Assembly: GCA_038322235.1 (NCBI GenBank)
Contig: JBBQFQ010000008.1
Span: 1 to 64,000, forward strand
DNA from: SZAS-18 sp038322235
GTDB taxonomy: Bacteria > Verrucomicrobiota > Verrucomicrobiia > Chthoniobacterales > SZAS-18
Reading direction: 5' to 3'
Length of the DNA: 64,000 nucleotides
This document shows, in pieces, positions 1 to 8,939 of the stretch. How positions within the stretch are numbered: the first letter of the stretch is position 1; the number at the start of each line of letters is the position of its first letter. The position numbers and the translations under genes are program-made. The notes beneath the pieces are model-generated. The model was given only the letters and a program-made list of their open reading frames with translations, did not search any database and was not told where the DNA came from.

Positions 1-125
1 ACGGTGAGGATTCCGCCAAAGCCGAGGGCCTCAGCTTCAGCCGCCGCCCAAAGCCGCCGGGTGCGTTCATCGAGCCAAGGCGAAATCCTGCCAAATCGCT
101 GACGAACCAGAGTGACGTCTTGCAT
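1..125 (-). CDS. ISAzo13-family transposase, N-terminal fragment cut by the window edge
   Basis: Reading from ATG at 125 gives about 41 residues. They include LDERTRRLWAAAEAEALGFG, which resembles the conserved opening of ISAzo13-family (Rhodopirellula-type) DDE transposases, where 'LDER.RRLWAAAEA..LG.GG' precedes a helix-turn-helix. The catalytic domain lies outside the window. The gene reads away from the neighbouring surface-protein fragment and belongs to the element that appears to interrupt it. Recognition rests on a short but characteristic stretch. Confidence 0.7.
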   Translation of the reverse strand, partial: MQDVTLVRQRFGRISPWLDERTRRLWAAAEAEALGFGGILT

Positions 126-181
126 CGGACCACCAAAGCAAAACTTAGGGACAAATGCGATGTTTATTTACTGACAAGCCC
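1..181 (-). mobile_element. End of an ISAzo13-like insertion sequence (rest outside the window)
   Basis: The minus strand from about 125 to the window edge encodes the N-terminus of an ISAzo13-type transposase. The stretch 126-181 would be the noncoding end of the element. The outer boundary at about 181 is inferred: coding sequence that fits the neighbouring surface protein resumes directly after CTGACAAGCCC (171-181). The other end and the terminal inverted repeat partner lie outside the window, so repeat and target duplication cannot be checked. Confidence 0.6.
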
Positions 182-182
182 T

Positions 183-845
183 AACTCCACGAGATACATC
201 TCCCCCGACACGCTGGAGCTCGATCTGGATACCAGCGCTGCCACGGTCCAAAATGGTTTTAGCGACGTGACGCTGTTCAATCCCGACGGTCAGTCGACCT
301 CGTTCAGCTTTTTTGTTCTGGCGAACGATCCAAACGGTCCGACCCCGACACCCGGCCCCACTGCCACGCCCACCCCAACGCCGCTCCCGGGTGTGACGCC
401 GACCCGCACGCCAACCCCAACTCCCACCCAAGCTCCAACGCCGACGCCAACGCCTCTGACATCTCGACTGATCAACATTTCCACGCGCGGCCGGGTCGGT
501 GCGGGGGACAAGGTGATGATCGCCGGCTTCGCGGTTCGGGGCACGCAGGCCAAGCGCGTCATCGTCCGGGCGATCGGCCCGACCCTCGCCTCGGCCGGAG
601 TGGCTGGGCCACTGTCCGACCCGACGCTTCGTCTCGTCGATCAGAATGGCAACCAACTGGCTGAGAACGACGACTGGCCCATGACGCAACGGTCCCAAAT
701 CGAAGCGACGGGCCTTGCGCCACTCTTGGACCGCGAGTCTGCGGTCGTGATCTCGCTCCCGCCCGGGAATTACACGGCGATCGTCGCGGGCTACAACGGT
801 GGAACGGGAGTCGCGCTCGTCGAGGTCTACGAACTACCTGACTGA
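183..845 (+). pseudogene. 3' part of a surface/secreted protein with Pro-Thr linker, apparently cut by the IS
   Basis: The frame is open to the window start, but upstream of about 181 it runs antisense to the transposase, so the TTG at 120 is unlikely to be native. The readable part begins with a beta-rich segment resembling the end of an IPT/TIG-like domain (SDVTLFNPDGQSTS). A linker of about 35 residues of Pro and Thr follows. The last 125 residues form a domain common on secreted proteins of Verrucomicrobiota, with 'RVGAGDKVMIAGF', 'RAIGPTLA' and a closing 'GVALVEVYEL'. No signal peptide is present because the 5' part is missing. The 5' half may survive on the far side of the IS. The gene ends convergently and overlaps the next one by 12 bases. 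Confidence 0.65.
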
Positions 846-1940
846 TCCCGCTCGCGCTGGCGCCGTGAGTGATTCACTGGGGGCGCGGCCAAAATTGTTT
901 AGTTTGATCCGGTTCGCGAGGTAGAGGCGGTCGCGGCCGCAATCGAGGACGGCGGCGTTCGAAATCAGCGCGGCGTTTCCGAGCAGCCCGAAAAACTCCC
1001 CCCACTCGCGCGGCGAATCCGCGGCCATGCGGTCGAGATAGTCCACCATCCGCGCGAGGTGTGAGGGCACCGCCACCGCTCCGAGCTGAAAAGTCTCGAG
1101 GATACCCTCATACACCGCGTGTTGGCTGCCGTAATAGTCGGTCTTTTGCAGCGCGGGGTTTCGTTTCATCGCCACCCCCGCCCGGCGGCACGCTGCGAGA
1201 CTGAGCGTCGTGCGGGGATCGCCGGTGTCCACGATCATCCAGCCCCGCACGCCGTTGATCACCACGGGAACGACCGGCTTGTCGTTTGGTCCGCGGCGAA
1301 GCTTGATCGTGGTGTATCCGCTGATCCACCAGTCCTTTTCCAACGCCGCGCCGTGGGCCGTCGAAAGGTGGGGTGACAGCCAAAGCCGGCCACGCGCGTA
1401 GTCGAGGATGGCTCCGTGCGGACGGAGGAGCTCCATCCCGAGCAGGCCCGGCCGCCATTGGCCAGCAGGGATGGGCGTATCGAGGATGATAATCGGCTGC
1501 ACGCCGAGTCTCAGCCCGGAGAGCTCGAAATCCGCGTTGGCGCTCCACGTCCGCGCGAGCGGTCGGCCAGCAAAATCGCGCGGGCCCTCGTCGGCAGCGA
1601 CCTCACGCAGCGGGACTCCGAGGCCGCGACCCCAGGAGGCGTCGAGGGCGATCGCATGCGCGCCGGTGTCGACTCCCATGACGATCTGGGCGATACCCAC
1701 CCTCGCGAGCGTGAAGAACTGCCCCTTCGATCGGCGCACGTCGATCGCGGTGCATCCCTGATCCGCGAGCACGCGATCGCAGCGCGCCGCGTAGAGGACA
1801 TCGTGGGGAGCAGCGGGTTCCGCGGGAAAGTTCGACCAATGCTGCGCGAGCTCCAACGGGGTGGCGACGGGGGCCGCGCCGTGCGTCGTCGCCGTGCCGA
1901 TGAGGCAGGCGGCGGTCGCGATCAGGCGGAGGATGGTCAC
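834..1940 (-). CDS. Exported retropepsin-like aspartyl protease family protein
   Basis: This is a 368-residue protein with an N-terminal signal peptide (cleavage near residue 21). It has two retropepsin-type lobes, each with an Asp-Thr-Gly motif: VDTG at about residue 91 and VDTG at about 238. Each is followed by the hydrophobic flap and psi-loop pattern (LLGMELL, LLGNAAL). Two DTG motifs in one chain suggest an internally duplicated, monomeric aspartyl peptidase of the PDZ-less retropepsin-like class. The substrate is unknown and it should act outside the cytoplasm. The start ATG at 1940 leaves a 125-bp gap to the divergent response-regulator gene. Its 3' end overlaps the surface-protein fragment by 12 bases. 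Confidence 0.75.
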   Translation of the reverse strand: MTILRLIATAACLIGTATTHGAAPVATPLELAQHWSNFPAEPAAPHDVLYAARCDRVLADQGCTAIDVRRSKGQFFTLARVGIAQIVMGVDTGAHAIALDASWGRGLGVPLREVAADEGPRDFAGRPLARTWSANADFELSGLRLGVQPIIILDTPIPAGQWRPGLLGMELLRPHGAILDYARGRLWLSPHLSTAHGAALEKDWWISGYTTIKLRRGPNDKPVVPVVINGVRGWMIVDTGDPRTTLSLAACRRAGVAMKRNPALQKTDYYGSQHAVYEGILETFQLGAVAVPSHLARMVDYLDRMAADSPREWGEFFGLLGNAALISNAAVLDCGRDRLYLANRIKLNNFGRAPSESLTAPARAGSVR

Positions 1941-2065
1941 AGCTTACTATCCGCGAGAGAGCGGTTTCGCCAAGCCGGCACCGCAGGCAGTTCCTGCGGA
2001 TTCGTTACCGCGGAAATAAATTTCCTTCGCACGTCCGTCTGCGCACGCTACATCCCGGCGTCCGC

Positions 2066-3448
2066 ATGTCGAAACCCACCCCGAGCTCCGTCCCCCGCGT
2101 CCTGATCGCCGATGATCAAACGGACGTGCTGCTCGCCTTGAAGTTGCTTTGCAAAGGCGAGGGCCTCGCGGTCGATACCGTGACCTCTCCGACCGCGGCG
2201 CTGCAGTCAGCCGAGCGGAATGACTACGCCGTCGTGCTGATCGATCTGAATTACACCCGCGACACGACGTCGGGGCGTGAGGGCTTGGAACTGCTTGAGC
2301 GCCTGCTGCAGCTTGATCCGACGCTGCCGGTCGTAGTGATGACGGCGTGGGGCAGCATCAATCTCGCGGTGGAGGCCGTGCAGCGCGGCGCGAAAGATTT
2401 CATCCAGAAGCCGTGGGAGAACGAGCGCGTCACCCGCATTCTCCGCACGCAGATCGAGCTTCGCGGCGCGCTTCGGAGGGCGGGGCGGCTCGAGGCCGAA
2501 AATAAACTCCTGCGGAGCGCCGATGCCGGGCCGGCGCTCGTCGCCGGTTCCTCGGTGATGAAGCCCGTCCTCGAGTTGATCGAGCGCGTGGGCCCGAGCG
2601 ACGCGAATGTGCTCGTCACCGGCGAGAACGGCACCGGAAAGGGCGTCGTCGCCCGCGCGTTGCACGCCGCGTCCTCCCGCGCCGCCAAGCCGCTCGTCAC
2701 TGTGAACATGGGCGGGCTCAGCGAAGGGGTCTTCGAGAGCGAACTTTTCGGGCACGTGAAGGGTGCGTTCACGGATGCCAAGGCCGATCGGGTCGGCCGC
2801 TTCGAGCTCGCCGAAGGCGGGACGATCTTCCTCGACGAAATCGCCAACATGACGGCGGCGCAGCAGTCGAAGCTGCTGCGGGTGCTCGAGACCGGAGAGT
2901 ACGAGCGCGTCGGCTCCTCCCGCACGAGCCGGGCGGATGTCCGCATCGTCTCCGCGACGAACGCCGATCTGCGGGCGGAAATCGCCGCGGGTCGCTTCCG
3001 GCAGGATCTGCTCTTCCGGCTGAACACGATCGAGATCCATCTCCCGCCCCTCCGCGAGCGGGCGGAGGACATCGACGCCCTGGCGCAATTCTTCCTCCGG
3101 GGCCTGAACGAGCGCTACCGGAAGAGCGTAAAGGCCTTCGAAGTGGGTGCGCTCGAAGCGCTGCGACGGCACGACTGGCCTGGCAATGTCCGCGAACTCT
3201 CGCACTGCGTGGAACGCTCAGTTCTCATGGCGAGGGGGAACGTCGTCCAATCCGCGGATCTCGGGCTGAACGCCGGGATCACGACGGGGGGCGGCATTAA
3301 TCTTGACGCGATGAGTCTCGAAGAGGTCGAAGCCCTGCTCATGAAGAAGGCGCTCGCGCGCCACGACGGCAGCGCGGTGAAGGCGGCGGAGTCGATGGGA
3401 CTCAGCCGCTCGGCGTTCTACCGGCGGCTGCAGAAGCACGGGCTTTGA
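2066..3448 (+). CDS. Sigma54-dependent two-component response regulator (NtrC/PrlR-like)
   Basis: This 460-residue protein has the classic three-domain layout. A receiver domain spans residues 10-125, with the acidic pair in IADDQ and the phospho-acceptor Asp in VVLIDL. An AAA+ sigma54-interaction domain spans about 155-385, with Walker A GENGTGKG, Walker B-like FLDEI and an arginine-finger region. A Fis-type helix-turn-helix closes the chain (AVKAAESMGLSRSAFYRRL). The sigma54-contacting loop reads GAFTDA at about 233-238 instead of GAFTGA. This variant occurs in some bona fide regulators but bears on sigma54 use. No histidine kinase lies beside it, so it is an orphan regulator here. Its targets are unknown. 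Confidence 0.92.
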   Translation: MSKPTPSSVPRVLIADDQTDVLLALKLLCKGEGLAVDTVTSPTAALQSAERNDYAVVLIDLNYTRDTTSGREGLELLERLLQLDPTLPVVVMTAWGSINLAVEAVQRGAKDFIQKPWENERVTRILRTQIELRGALRRAGRLEAENKLLRSADAGPALVAGSSVMKPVLELIERVGPSDANVLVTGENGTGKGVVARALHAASSRAAKPLVTVNMGGLSEGVFESELFGHVKGAFTDAKADRVGRFELAEGGTIFLDEIANMTAAQQSKLLRVLETGEYERVGSSRTSRADVRIVSATNADLRAEIAAGRFRQDLLFRLNTIEIHLPPLRERAEDIDALAQFFLRGLNERYRKSVKAFEVGALEALRRHDWPGNVRELSHCVERSVLMARGNVVQSADLGLNAGITTGGGINLDAMSLEEVEALLMKKALARHDGSAVKAAESMGLSRSAFYRRLQKHGL

Positions 3449-3570
3449 GGGAGCGGTGACGAGTGAGCAGTAATCAGTAATCATTAGTCGGAGGGCGGAG
3501 GGCGTTGTTTCGAGCTCCGTTGGTCTCGTGGTCTCCGCTTCGGATCTTTGGCTTCGGTTCCGAAACGCGA

Positions 3571-3600
3571 ACAGGCGGGAAGCTTGCGCTTCCCGCCTGT
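3571..3600. terminator. Perfect 13-bp inverted repeat between convergent genes
   Basis: ACAGGCGGGAAGC (3571-3583) and its exact complement (3588-3600) flank a TTGC loop. It sits between the convergent ends of the response-regulator gene (3448) and the S53 peptidase gene (3630). There is no T-tract, so it may act as a bidirectional attenuating hairpin or be a palindromic repeat element rather than a textbook terminator. Confidence 0.6.
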
Positions 3601-3629
3601 CGCGGAATTGACGTGATCTGGAGCGTCGC

Positions 3630-4919
3630 CTACTCGCCGCCGAGGCCGATGGGTGAGCCGACGCCGGTCACGGCGTCCCAGCCGACCCTGCACGAATTTC
3701 CGCCCGCGGTGCCGGAGGTTTCGTCACGGAAGTTCGTCGAGCCGAGATGGCTGTAGATGGTGGTGAGCTCGGCAATGCTGCTGGAAGCGAACGAACCGCG
3801 GGCCGTCCCAGCCGTATTGATGATGCCGGCGAGCGAGGGAGCGGACACGCTGGTGCCGCCGAAGACAAGCCAGCCGCTATACCCGGCATTGGCCGTGCTG
3901 CAATAAACGGAGACGCCGCTGTTTGGGTCGGCATCGAAGGACAAATCAGGCACGCCGCGTTTTGTGCCGACAATGGTGGAGATGCCGCTCTGATAGCTCG
4001 GACGGGCCTCGTAGAGGCTGATCCCGCCACCCGCGCCGCTCCAGCCGGTTTCGCCGGTGAAGCTGCCGCTACTGTTGCGATTGATCTTCGTGCCGCCGGC
4101 GCAGACCACGTTCGGGGAAACCCCGGGGTGATTGATCACACCACCGGTATCGCCGCTCGAGGCGACAAACACGACGCCCGACTGGACGTAGTTGGCGTCG
4201 TCGAGGGTTTCTCCGGAGTACTCGGTCGAGCCATAGCTCATCGAGACCTGACGGACACCGGCGATCTTCTTGGCGACGTTCACGGCTGTGGCGAGATCGG
4301 AGTTGCTGTTCGACTTCGCTTCCACCAGCACGATTTTCGCATTTGGAGCCATGGCGTGCGCCCACTCGATGTCGAGGGCGGCTTCCTGAGCCCAGCCGGA
4401 ATTTGCGCGCGGCTTGCTGCCGCTGGCGTAGATGACTTGGAAGACGGTGTTCGTGGATGCCGTCGCGCTCGTCGACGTCTCCACCGGCAGCCCGAACTGA
4501 CGGGAGAAGACGTTGAAGTCGTTGAGGGAAGTCGCGTAGTGATACGCGTCGACGATCGCAATCACGCCGGAGCCACCGGTGGCCGGGAGGCCGTAGACGG
4601 CACGGATGGAAGCCGGCGTCTCTCCGGAAGGCGCCGTGCCAACCGCGTTGGGGACGGCGTTTCCGACGGCATCGAGCTTCGGCGCTGGCGTCCGCACGAC
4701 GTAGTTCGTGTGCATGAAAAGGCCGATCTCCTCCTCGCGGGAGATCGACGATTCCGGATGGAAGATGCCACCGCGCTCATGAATGACGCGCTGGGCGTCG
4801 AGCGGGCCAGTGCGGCTGGGGCGGGCTTGGTCGGTTTCCTGGGCGCTGACGCTGCCGAGCACGAGGGCGAGCGTGGCGGCGGGAAGGGCGAGACGACGGG
4901 AGGTCGGGGACGTAAACAT
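3630..4919 (-). CDS. Secreted S53-family serine-carboxyl peptidase (sedolisin-like)
   Basis: This 429-residue protein has a signal peptide ending near SVSAQE. A short prodomain-like stretch of about 80 residues follows, then a sedolisin fold. The catalytic Glu and Asp are in EAALDIEWAH (E-x3-D). The oxyanion Asp is in SSGDTGG and the nucleophile Ser is in GGTSVSAPS. The C-terminal GWDAVTGVGSP matches the calcium-site region of the family. The prodomain is shorter than in typical S53 zymogens, where about 180 residues are usual, so the activation mode may differ. Sedolisins work best at acid pH; whether this one does is inference. The start ATG at 4919 gives a complete signal peptide. Confidence 0.88.
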   Translation of the reverse strand: MFTSPTSRRLALPAATLALVLGSVSAQETDQARPSRTGPLDAQRVIHERGGIFHPESSISREEEIGLFMHTNYVVRTPAPKLDAVGNAVPNAVGTAPSGETPASIRAVYGLPATGGSGVIAIVDAYHYATSLNDFNVFSRQFGLPVETSTSATASTNTVFQVIYASGSKPRANSGWAQEAALDIEWAHAMAPNAKIVLVEAKSNSNSDLATAVNVAKKIAGVRQVSMSYGSTEYSGETLDDANYVQSGVVFVASSGDTGGVINHPGVSPNVVCAGGTKINRNSSGSFTGETGWSGAGGGISLYEARPSYQSGISTIVGTKRGVPDLSFDADPNSGVSVYCSTANAGYSGWLVFGGTSVSAPSLAGIINTAGTARGSFASSSIAELTTIYSHLGSTNFRDETSGTAGGNSCRVGWDAVTGVGSPIGLGGE

Positions 4920-5180
4920 TGAGTTCTTGGGAGGTACTTTTTCTTTTTGTGGAACTACTACGGCGTGCTCGTCCTATTGACCCGGCTGCGGGCAGGCGAG
5001 CAAAGATTGCTAAATTTGCCGAAACGCGGTCACTTCCAGGCGCGGTCCGACCAGTAAAGTAGGCGAAAGTCCTACAAACGATGAAATCGGCGAGGATGCG
5101 GTGGGTCGAGCCTGGTCCGCTCGCGTTTGACGCCTCTCCTTCCCGATCGACGGGCGAGCAAAAGCGGGTAGATCGGGGCC

Positions 5181-6983
5181 ATGTCTGCGCGCTTCGCCTC
5201 CTGGTTCGTCTTGATGGCCGTTTTGCCCGCCACGCTGGTTCCGGCGTTGGAGGTGGAAAAGGTCGATTCGGAAAAGTATTTCCACGAGCGCGCCGGGGTG
5301 ATCGTAAAGGACTTCCTCGACTGGCGTCCGGGCAATGCGGCGGCGCTTGGCCTCCACGAATACGACGGCAAGGCCGTGATCCCCACGGCGGAAGCGGTCG
5401 CCGCGGAACTGAAGCGGCTCAAGCGCGCTCACGCCGAGATTGCCAGCCTGGAAACGGCACTCGTGAAAACGAAAGCGACGGGCCCGGCCCTGCTCGAGGC
5501 GCGCGTGCTCCGCGCGGCGCTCGCGGGGGAGATTTTCAGCATCGACGAGATGCACGCCTACACCCGGAACCCGATGACCTACGCGGCTGGATTCGACGTG
5601 AGCATCTACTTCAAACGCGACTTCGCTCCGCTCGAACAGCGCTTGGAATCGGCCACCCGGATCCTCGGGAAAGCCGGTGAACTGTACGCGGCGGCCCGGA
5701 TCAACTTGGACGAGGTCCTTCCGCGGTCCTATGTCGAGACGGCCATCCTGATCGCGCGGGGAACGGCCGAATTCGTCTCGCGGGATCTGCTCGAGACGGT
5801 GAGGACTCAGGTCGACGGAGCGAAGGCTCCGGAGGCGCGGCTGACGGAGAAAGCGGCCGCGCTCGAGGTGGCCGCACTCCGCGTCCGCGATGACGCGAAG
5901 GACTTCGCGGACTGGCTCGAGCGAGAGCGGCTCCCGAAAGCCGATGCGTCCTTCGCTCTTGGGAAGGAGAAATTCCGGCGCTTTCTCGCGAGCACGGAAC
6001 TCGTGGACCTCGATCCGGAAAAGATTCTGGCGATCGGACAGGCGGAACTGAAGCGCGAGCAGGCCCGATTCGCCGCAGCGGCGCGCGTCATCGATCCGAT
6101 CAAGCCAGCGATCGAAGTCTTCAAACAGGTACAGCGCGATCATCCCACCGCGGAGAAGCTGATTCCGGAAATCGCGGCCCGACTCGAGTCAGCCCGGGCT
6201 TATGTCGTCGCGCACGATCTCGTCACCATCCCGAGCGAGGTCCGCGCCCGCGTCGAGGAAACGCCTCGCTTTCTCCGCGCTTCGACGTTCGCCTCGATGG
6301 ATTCGCCGGGCGCTTTCGAGGAAAGAGCGAAGGACGCGTACTACTACGTCACGCCCGTCGAGCCCACGTGGTCGAAAGAGCAGGCGGAGGAATGGCTGAC
6401 CGCGTTCAACTACGCGACCGCTGACTCGGTCAATGTGCATGAGGCGTACCCCGGGCATTACGTGCAGTTCCTGCACGTGACTGCATCCGAAGCATCCCGC
6501 ATCGGCAAGATCTTCACCAGCTACGGCTTCGTCGAAGGCTGGGCTCACTACGCGGAGCAGATGATGGTGGAGGAGGGGTTCGGCGCCGTCGATGGCGACA
6601 AGGTCGCCGCCGCGAAGACGAAGCTGGGTCAGTCCGATGAAGCGCTCCTCCGGATCTGCCGGCTCTGCACGGCCGTCATGCTCCACTGCCAGGGCGCGAG
6701 CGTCGAGGATGCCGCAAAATTCTTTCGGGAGAACTGCTACTACGAAGCCAAGCCATCGATGCAGGAAGCGGTGCGCGGGACGTTCGATCCGGGATTTCTC
6801 AACTACACCCTGGGGAAGCTGCAGATTCTCAAGCTCCGCGACGACTGGCGGAAGCAGGAGGGGGCGAAGTTCACGCTGAAGCGCTTTCACGACGAACTCC
6901 TCCGCCACGGCAGTCCGCAGGTGCGGCTGCTTCGGGGCGTGATGCTTCGCGACGCGAAGTCGCACGATCAGATTCTGAAGTGA
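5181..6983 (+). CDS. Exported DUF885-family metallopeptidase-like protein
   Basis: This 600-residue protein begins with a signal peptide (to about residue 21). It is helical throughout, as is usual for DUF885. The family's metal-binding signature is present as HEAYPGH at about residue 420, followed by a downstream EGWAHYAEQMM motif at about 453 that would supply the third ligand. DUF885 proteins are usually about 550-620 residues and are classed with zinc peptidases, but substrates are rarely known. The ATG at 5181 is the only start that gives a signal peptide. It ends three bases before the end of the convergent nadA gene. Confidence 0.82.
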   Translation: MSARFASWFVLMAVLPATLVPALEVEKVDSEKYFHERAGVIVKDFLDWRPGNAAALGLHEYDGKAVIPTAEAVAAELKRLKRAHAEIASLETALVKTKATGPALLEARVLRAALAGEIFSIDEMHAYTRNPMTYAAGFDVSIYFKRDFAPLEQRLESATRILGKAGELYAAARINLDEVLPRSYVETAILIARGTAEFVSRDLLETVRTQVDGAKAPEARLTEKAAALEVAALRVRDDAKDFADWLERERLPKADASFALGKEKFRRFLASTELVDLDPEKILAIGQAELKREQARFAAAARVIDPIKPAIEVFKQVQRDHPTAEKLIPEIAARLESARAYVVAHDLVTIPSEVRARVEETPRFLRASTFASMDSPGAFEERAKDAYYYVTPVEPTWSKEQAEEWLTAFNYATADSVNVHEAYPGHYVQFLHVTASEASRIGKIFTSYGFVEGWAHYAEQMMVEEGFGAVDGDKVAAAKTKLGQSDEALLRICRLCTAVMLHCQGASVEDAAKFFRENCYYEAKPSMQEAVRGTFDPGFLNYTLGKLQILKLRDDWRKQEGAKFTLKRFHDELLRHGSPQVRLLRGVMLRDAKSHDQILK

Positions 6984-6986
6984 GCG

Positions 6987-7949
6987 CTATTTGCTCCACT
7001 CGAGCATCCGCAGAATCGGAGCCTCGGCGCGTTTCCGGATCGCCTCCGGCATCTCGATTTCGGGGGCCAGATGGACGAGCGCGGCGTGTAGCTTTTCCAT
7101 CGTGTTCAGCTTCATGTACCGGCAGTCTGCACAGGCGCAGTGGTCGGTCGGGCCGGGGATGAAGAGCTTTCCCGGGACCTCCCGCCGCAGGCGGTGGAGC
7201 ATGCCGCTCTCGGTGACGATGATGATCGCATCCGACGGCGAGGCTTTGCAGTAGTGCACCATCTTCTCGGTGGAGCAGACTTCGTCGGCCAGCAGCCGAA
7301 CCGCGAAGTTGCACTCCGGATGGGCGACGACCGGGGCGTCGGGATACTCGGCTTTGATGCGCTCGATGCTCTGGCGCGTGAACTCCATGTGGAGGTAACA
7401 GTTTCCCCGCCAAAGCTCCATCTTTCGACCGGTCTGCTCCATGACCCACGCGCCGAGGTTCTGGTCGGGCACGAAAAGAATGTTTCGATCGGACGGGACG
7501 CGCTCGACGATTTTCACGGCGTTCCCGCTCGTCACGATCACGTCGCTCAGCGCCTTCACACCCGCGCTGCAGTTGATGTAAGCGACGACGTAGTAGTTCT
7601 TGTCCGCGTGTTCGCGCAGAAAGGCCTCGAGCCGATCCGGGGGACACGAGTCGGAAAGGGAGCAGCCGGCGTCGAGATCCGGCAGCACCACCTTTTTGCT
7701 CGGGTTCACGATCTTCGCGGTCTCCGCCATGAAATGGACCCCGCAAAAAACGATGACGTCCTGCTCCGCCTTTTGCGCGGCGTAGCTGAGTCCGAGAGAA
7801 TCACCCACGTAGTCCGCCACCTCCTGGATCTCCGCGATCTGGTAGTTGTGGGCGAGGATCACGGCGTTTTTCTCGCGTTTGAGGCGGAGAACGGCTTGCG
7901 CGAGATCGGTGCGGATGGGCGCGACGGGGGCATCGAGGACAGCAGGCAT
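6987..7949 (-). CDS. nadA: Quinolinate synthase NadA
   Basis: NadA condenses iminoaspartate with dihydroxyacetone phosphate to quinolinate, the second step of de novo NAD synthesis. The 320-residue protein shows the family hallmarks: AHNYQ near the N-terminus, DLDAGCSL, and cysteines at NCSAG, PECNF and in the C-terminal CACADCRYMK, among which lie the three [4Fe-4S] ligands. The frame stays open far upstream, but homology begins at the ATG at 7949 (MPAVLDAPV). No nadB or nadC is beside it. The gene is divergent from proC, with 105 bp between the two starts. Confidence 0.95.
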   Translation of the reverse strand: MPAVLDAPVAPIRTDLAQAVLRLKREKNAVILAHNYQIAEIQEVADYVGDSLGLSYAAQKAEQDVIVFCGVHFMAETAKIVNPSKKVVLPDLDAGCSLSDSCPPDRLEAFLREHADKNYYVVAYINCSAGVKALSDVIVTSGNAVKIVERVPSDRNILFVPDQNLGAWVMEQTGRKMELWRGNCYLHMEFTRQSIERIKAEYPDAPVVAHPECNFAVRLLADEVCSTEKMVHYCKASPSDAIIIVTESGMLHRLRREVPGKLFIPGPTDHCACADCRYMKLNTMEKLHAALVHLAPEIEMPEAIRKRAEAPILRMLEWSK

Positions 7950-8032
7950 CGGCGACGTTCGGATGCGTTCGGGGAAGTGACAAGCGGCACCGTGGCCGCG
8001 ACCGTGGCCTTTTCGCTCCTTGGCACGGCCTG

Positions 8033-8057
8033 CATCCCGTGATCGGATCGCGGGATG
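8033..8057. promoter_or_regulatory. Inverted repeat enclosing the proC start codon
   Basis: CATCCCG (8033-8039) and CGGGATG (8051-8057) form a perfect 7-bp stem with an 11-base loop. The right arm ends in the proC ATG at 8055-8057. In the transcript this would pair the start codon, so it could damp translation, or act as a DNA operator between nadA and proC. Function is inference. Confidence 0.4.
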
Positions 8058-8855
8058 AAGATTGCCTTTCTCGGGGCGGGTAAGCTCGCAACCGCGATCG
8101 CCCGCGGGGTCGTTGATGCAGGCGTGGCGGCGCGGGCCGATGTCACCGCGACGTGCCGGACGTCGAAGTCCCGCGACAATTTTGCCAAGGCGACGGGAGT
8201 GGAAGCCTCGGAGGACAACCGGCTCGCTGCGGCCGGGGCGGATGTGGTGGTGCTCGGGATGAAGCCGCAGGATCTGCTCGCCGCCATCGCTCCACTGCGC
8301 GGGGAATTCGGCGGGAAGCTCGTGGTCTCGCTCGCGGCCGGTACGCGCTTGGCCGACCTGGAAGGCGCGCTCGGCCCGGCAACGCCGGTGATCCGGGTGA
8401 TGACGAACACTCCGTCGCTGGTCGGGCGTGGGGCTGGCACTTACGCGATGGGGACCTACGCGCGGGGCGAGCACGCCCAGATGGTTGAGCAGATCTTTGG
8501 GGCCGTTGGTGACATCCACCCGATCAAGGAGTCGCTGATCGACGCGGCGCTCGGGGTGAGCGCCAGCGGGCCGGCGTACGTCCTGATGATGATCGAAGCG
8601 CTCGCGGATGGAGGCGTGCTGATGGGATTGCCGCGGCCGCTTGCCGCCCGTCTGGCGGCGATGACGGTGGCGGGGACGGGCGAATTGGTGCTGCGCTCGG
8701 GCGAGCATCCGGCCATCCTCCGCGAGGCGGTCACGAGTCCCGGTGGGACGACCGCGGCGGCGCTGGAGCAGCTCGAGCGAGGCGCCTTCCGGAGCAGTCT
8801 GCAGGCGGCGGTCCGCGCGGCGTGCGAACGTTCGCGCGAGCTCGCGCGGGCCTGA
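8055..8855 (+). CDS. proC: Pyrroline-5-carboxylate reductase
   Basis: This enzyme catalyses the last step of proline synthesis, reducing pyrroline-5-carboxylate with NAD(P)H. The 266-residue protein is of normal length. It begins with the dinucleotide-binding loop FLGAGKLATAIARG. It contains VRVMTNTPSLVGRGAG at about residue 115 and the C-terminal substrate region SGPAYVLMMIEALADGG followed by VTSPGGTT, which are the ProC signatures. The gene stands apart from proB/proA, which are near 52-54 kb. The ATG lies inside an inverted repeat. Confidence 0.95.
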   Translation: MKIAFLGAGKLATAIARGVVDAGVAARADVTATCRTSKSRDNFAKATGVEASEDNRLAAAGADVVVLGMKPQDLLAAIAPLRGEFGGKLVVSLAAGTRLADLEGALGPATPVIRVMTNTPSLVGRGAGTYAMGTYARGEHAQMVEQIFGAVGDIHPIKESLIDAALGVSASGPAYVLMMIEALADGGVLMGLPRPLAARLAAMTVAGTGELVLRSGEHPAILREAVTSPGGTTAAALEQLERGAFRSSLQAAVRAACERSRELARA

Positions 8856-8939
8856 GCAATCGGCGCGCAGCCGCTCGGGATGCGGCTCCGATGACACGGG
8901 GCGCGTTGAATTTGCGTGCGAAGTGCGTATTAGACTCCC

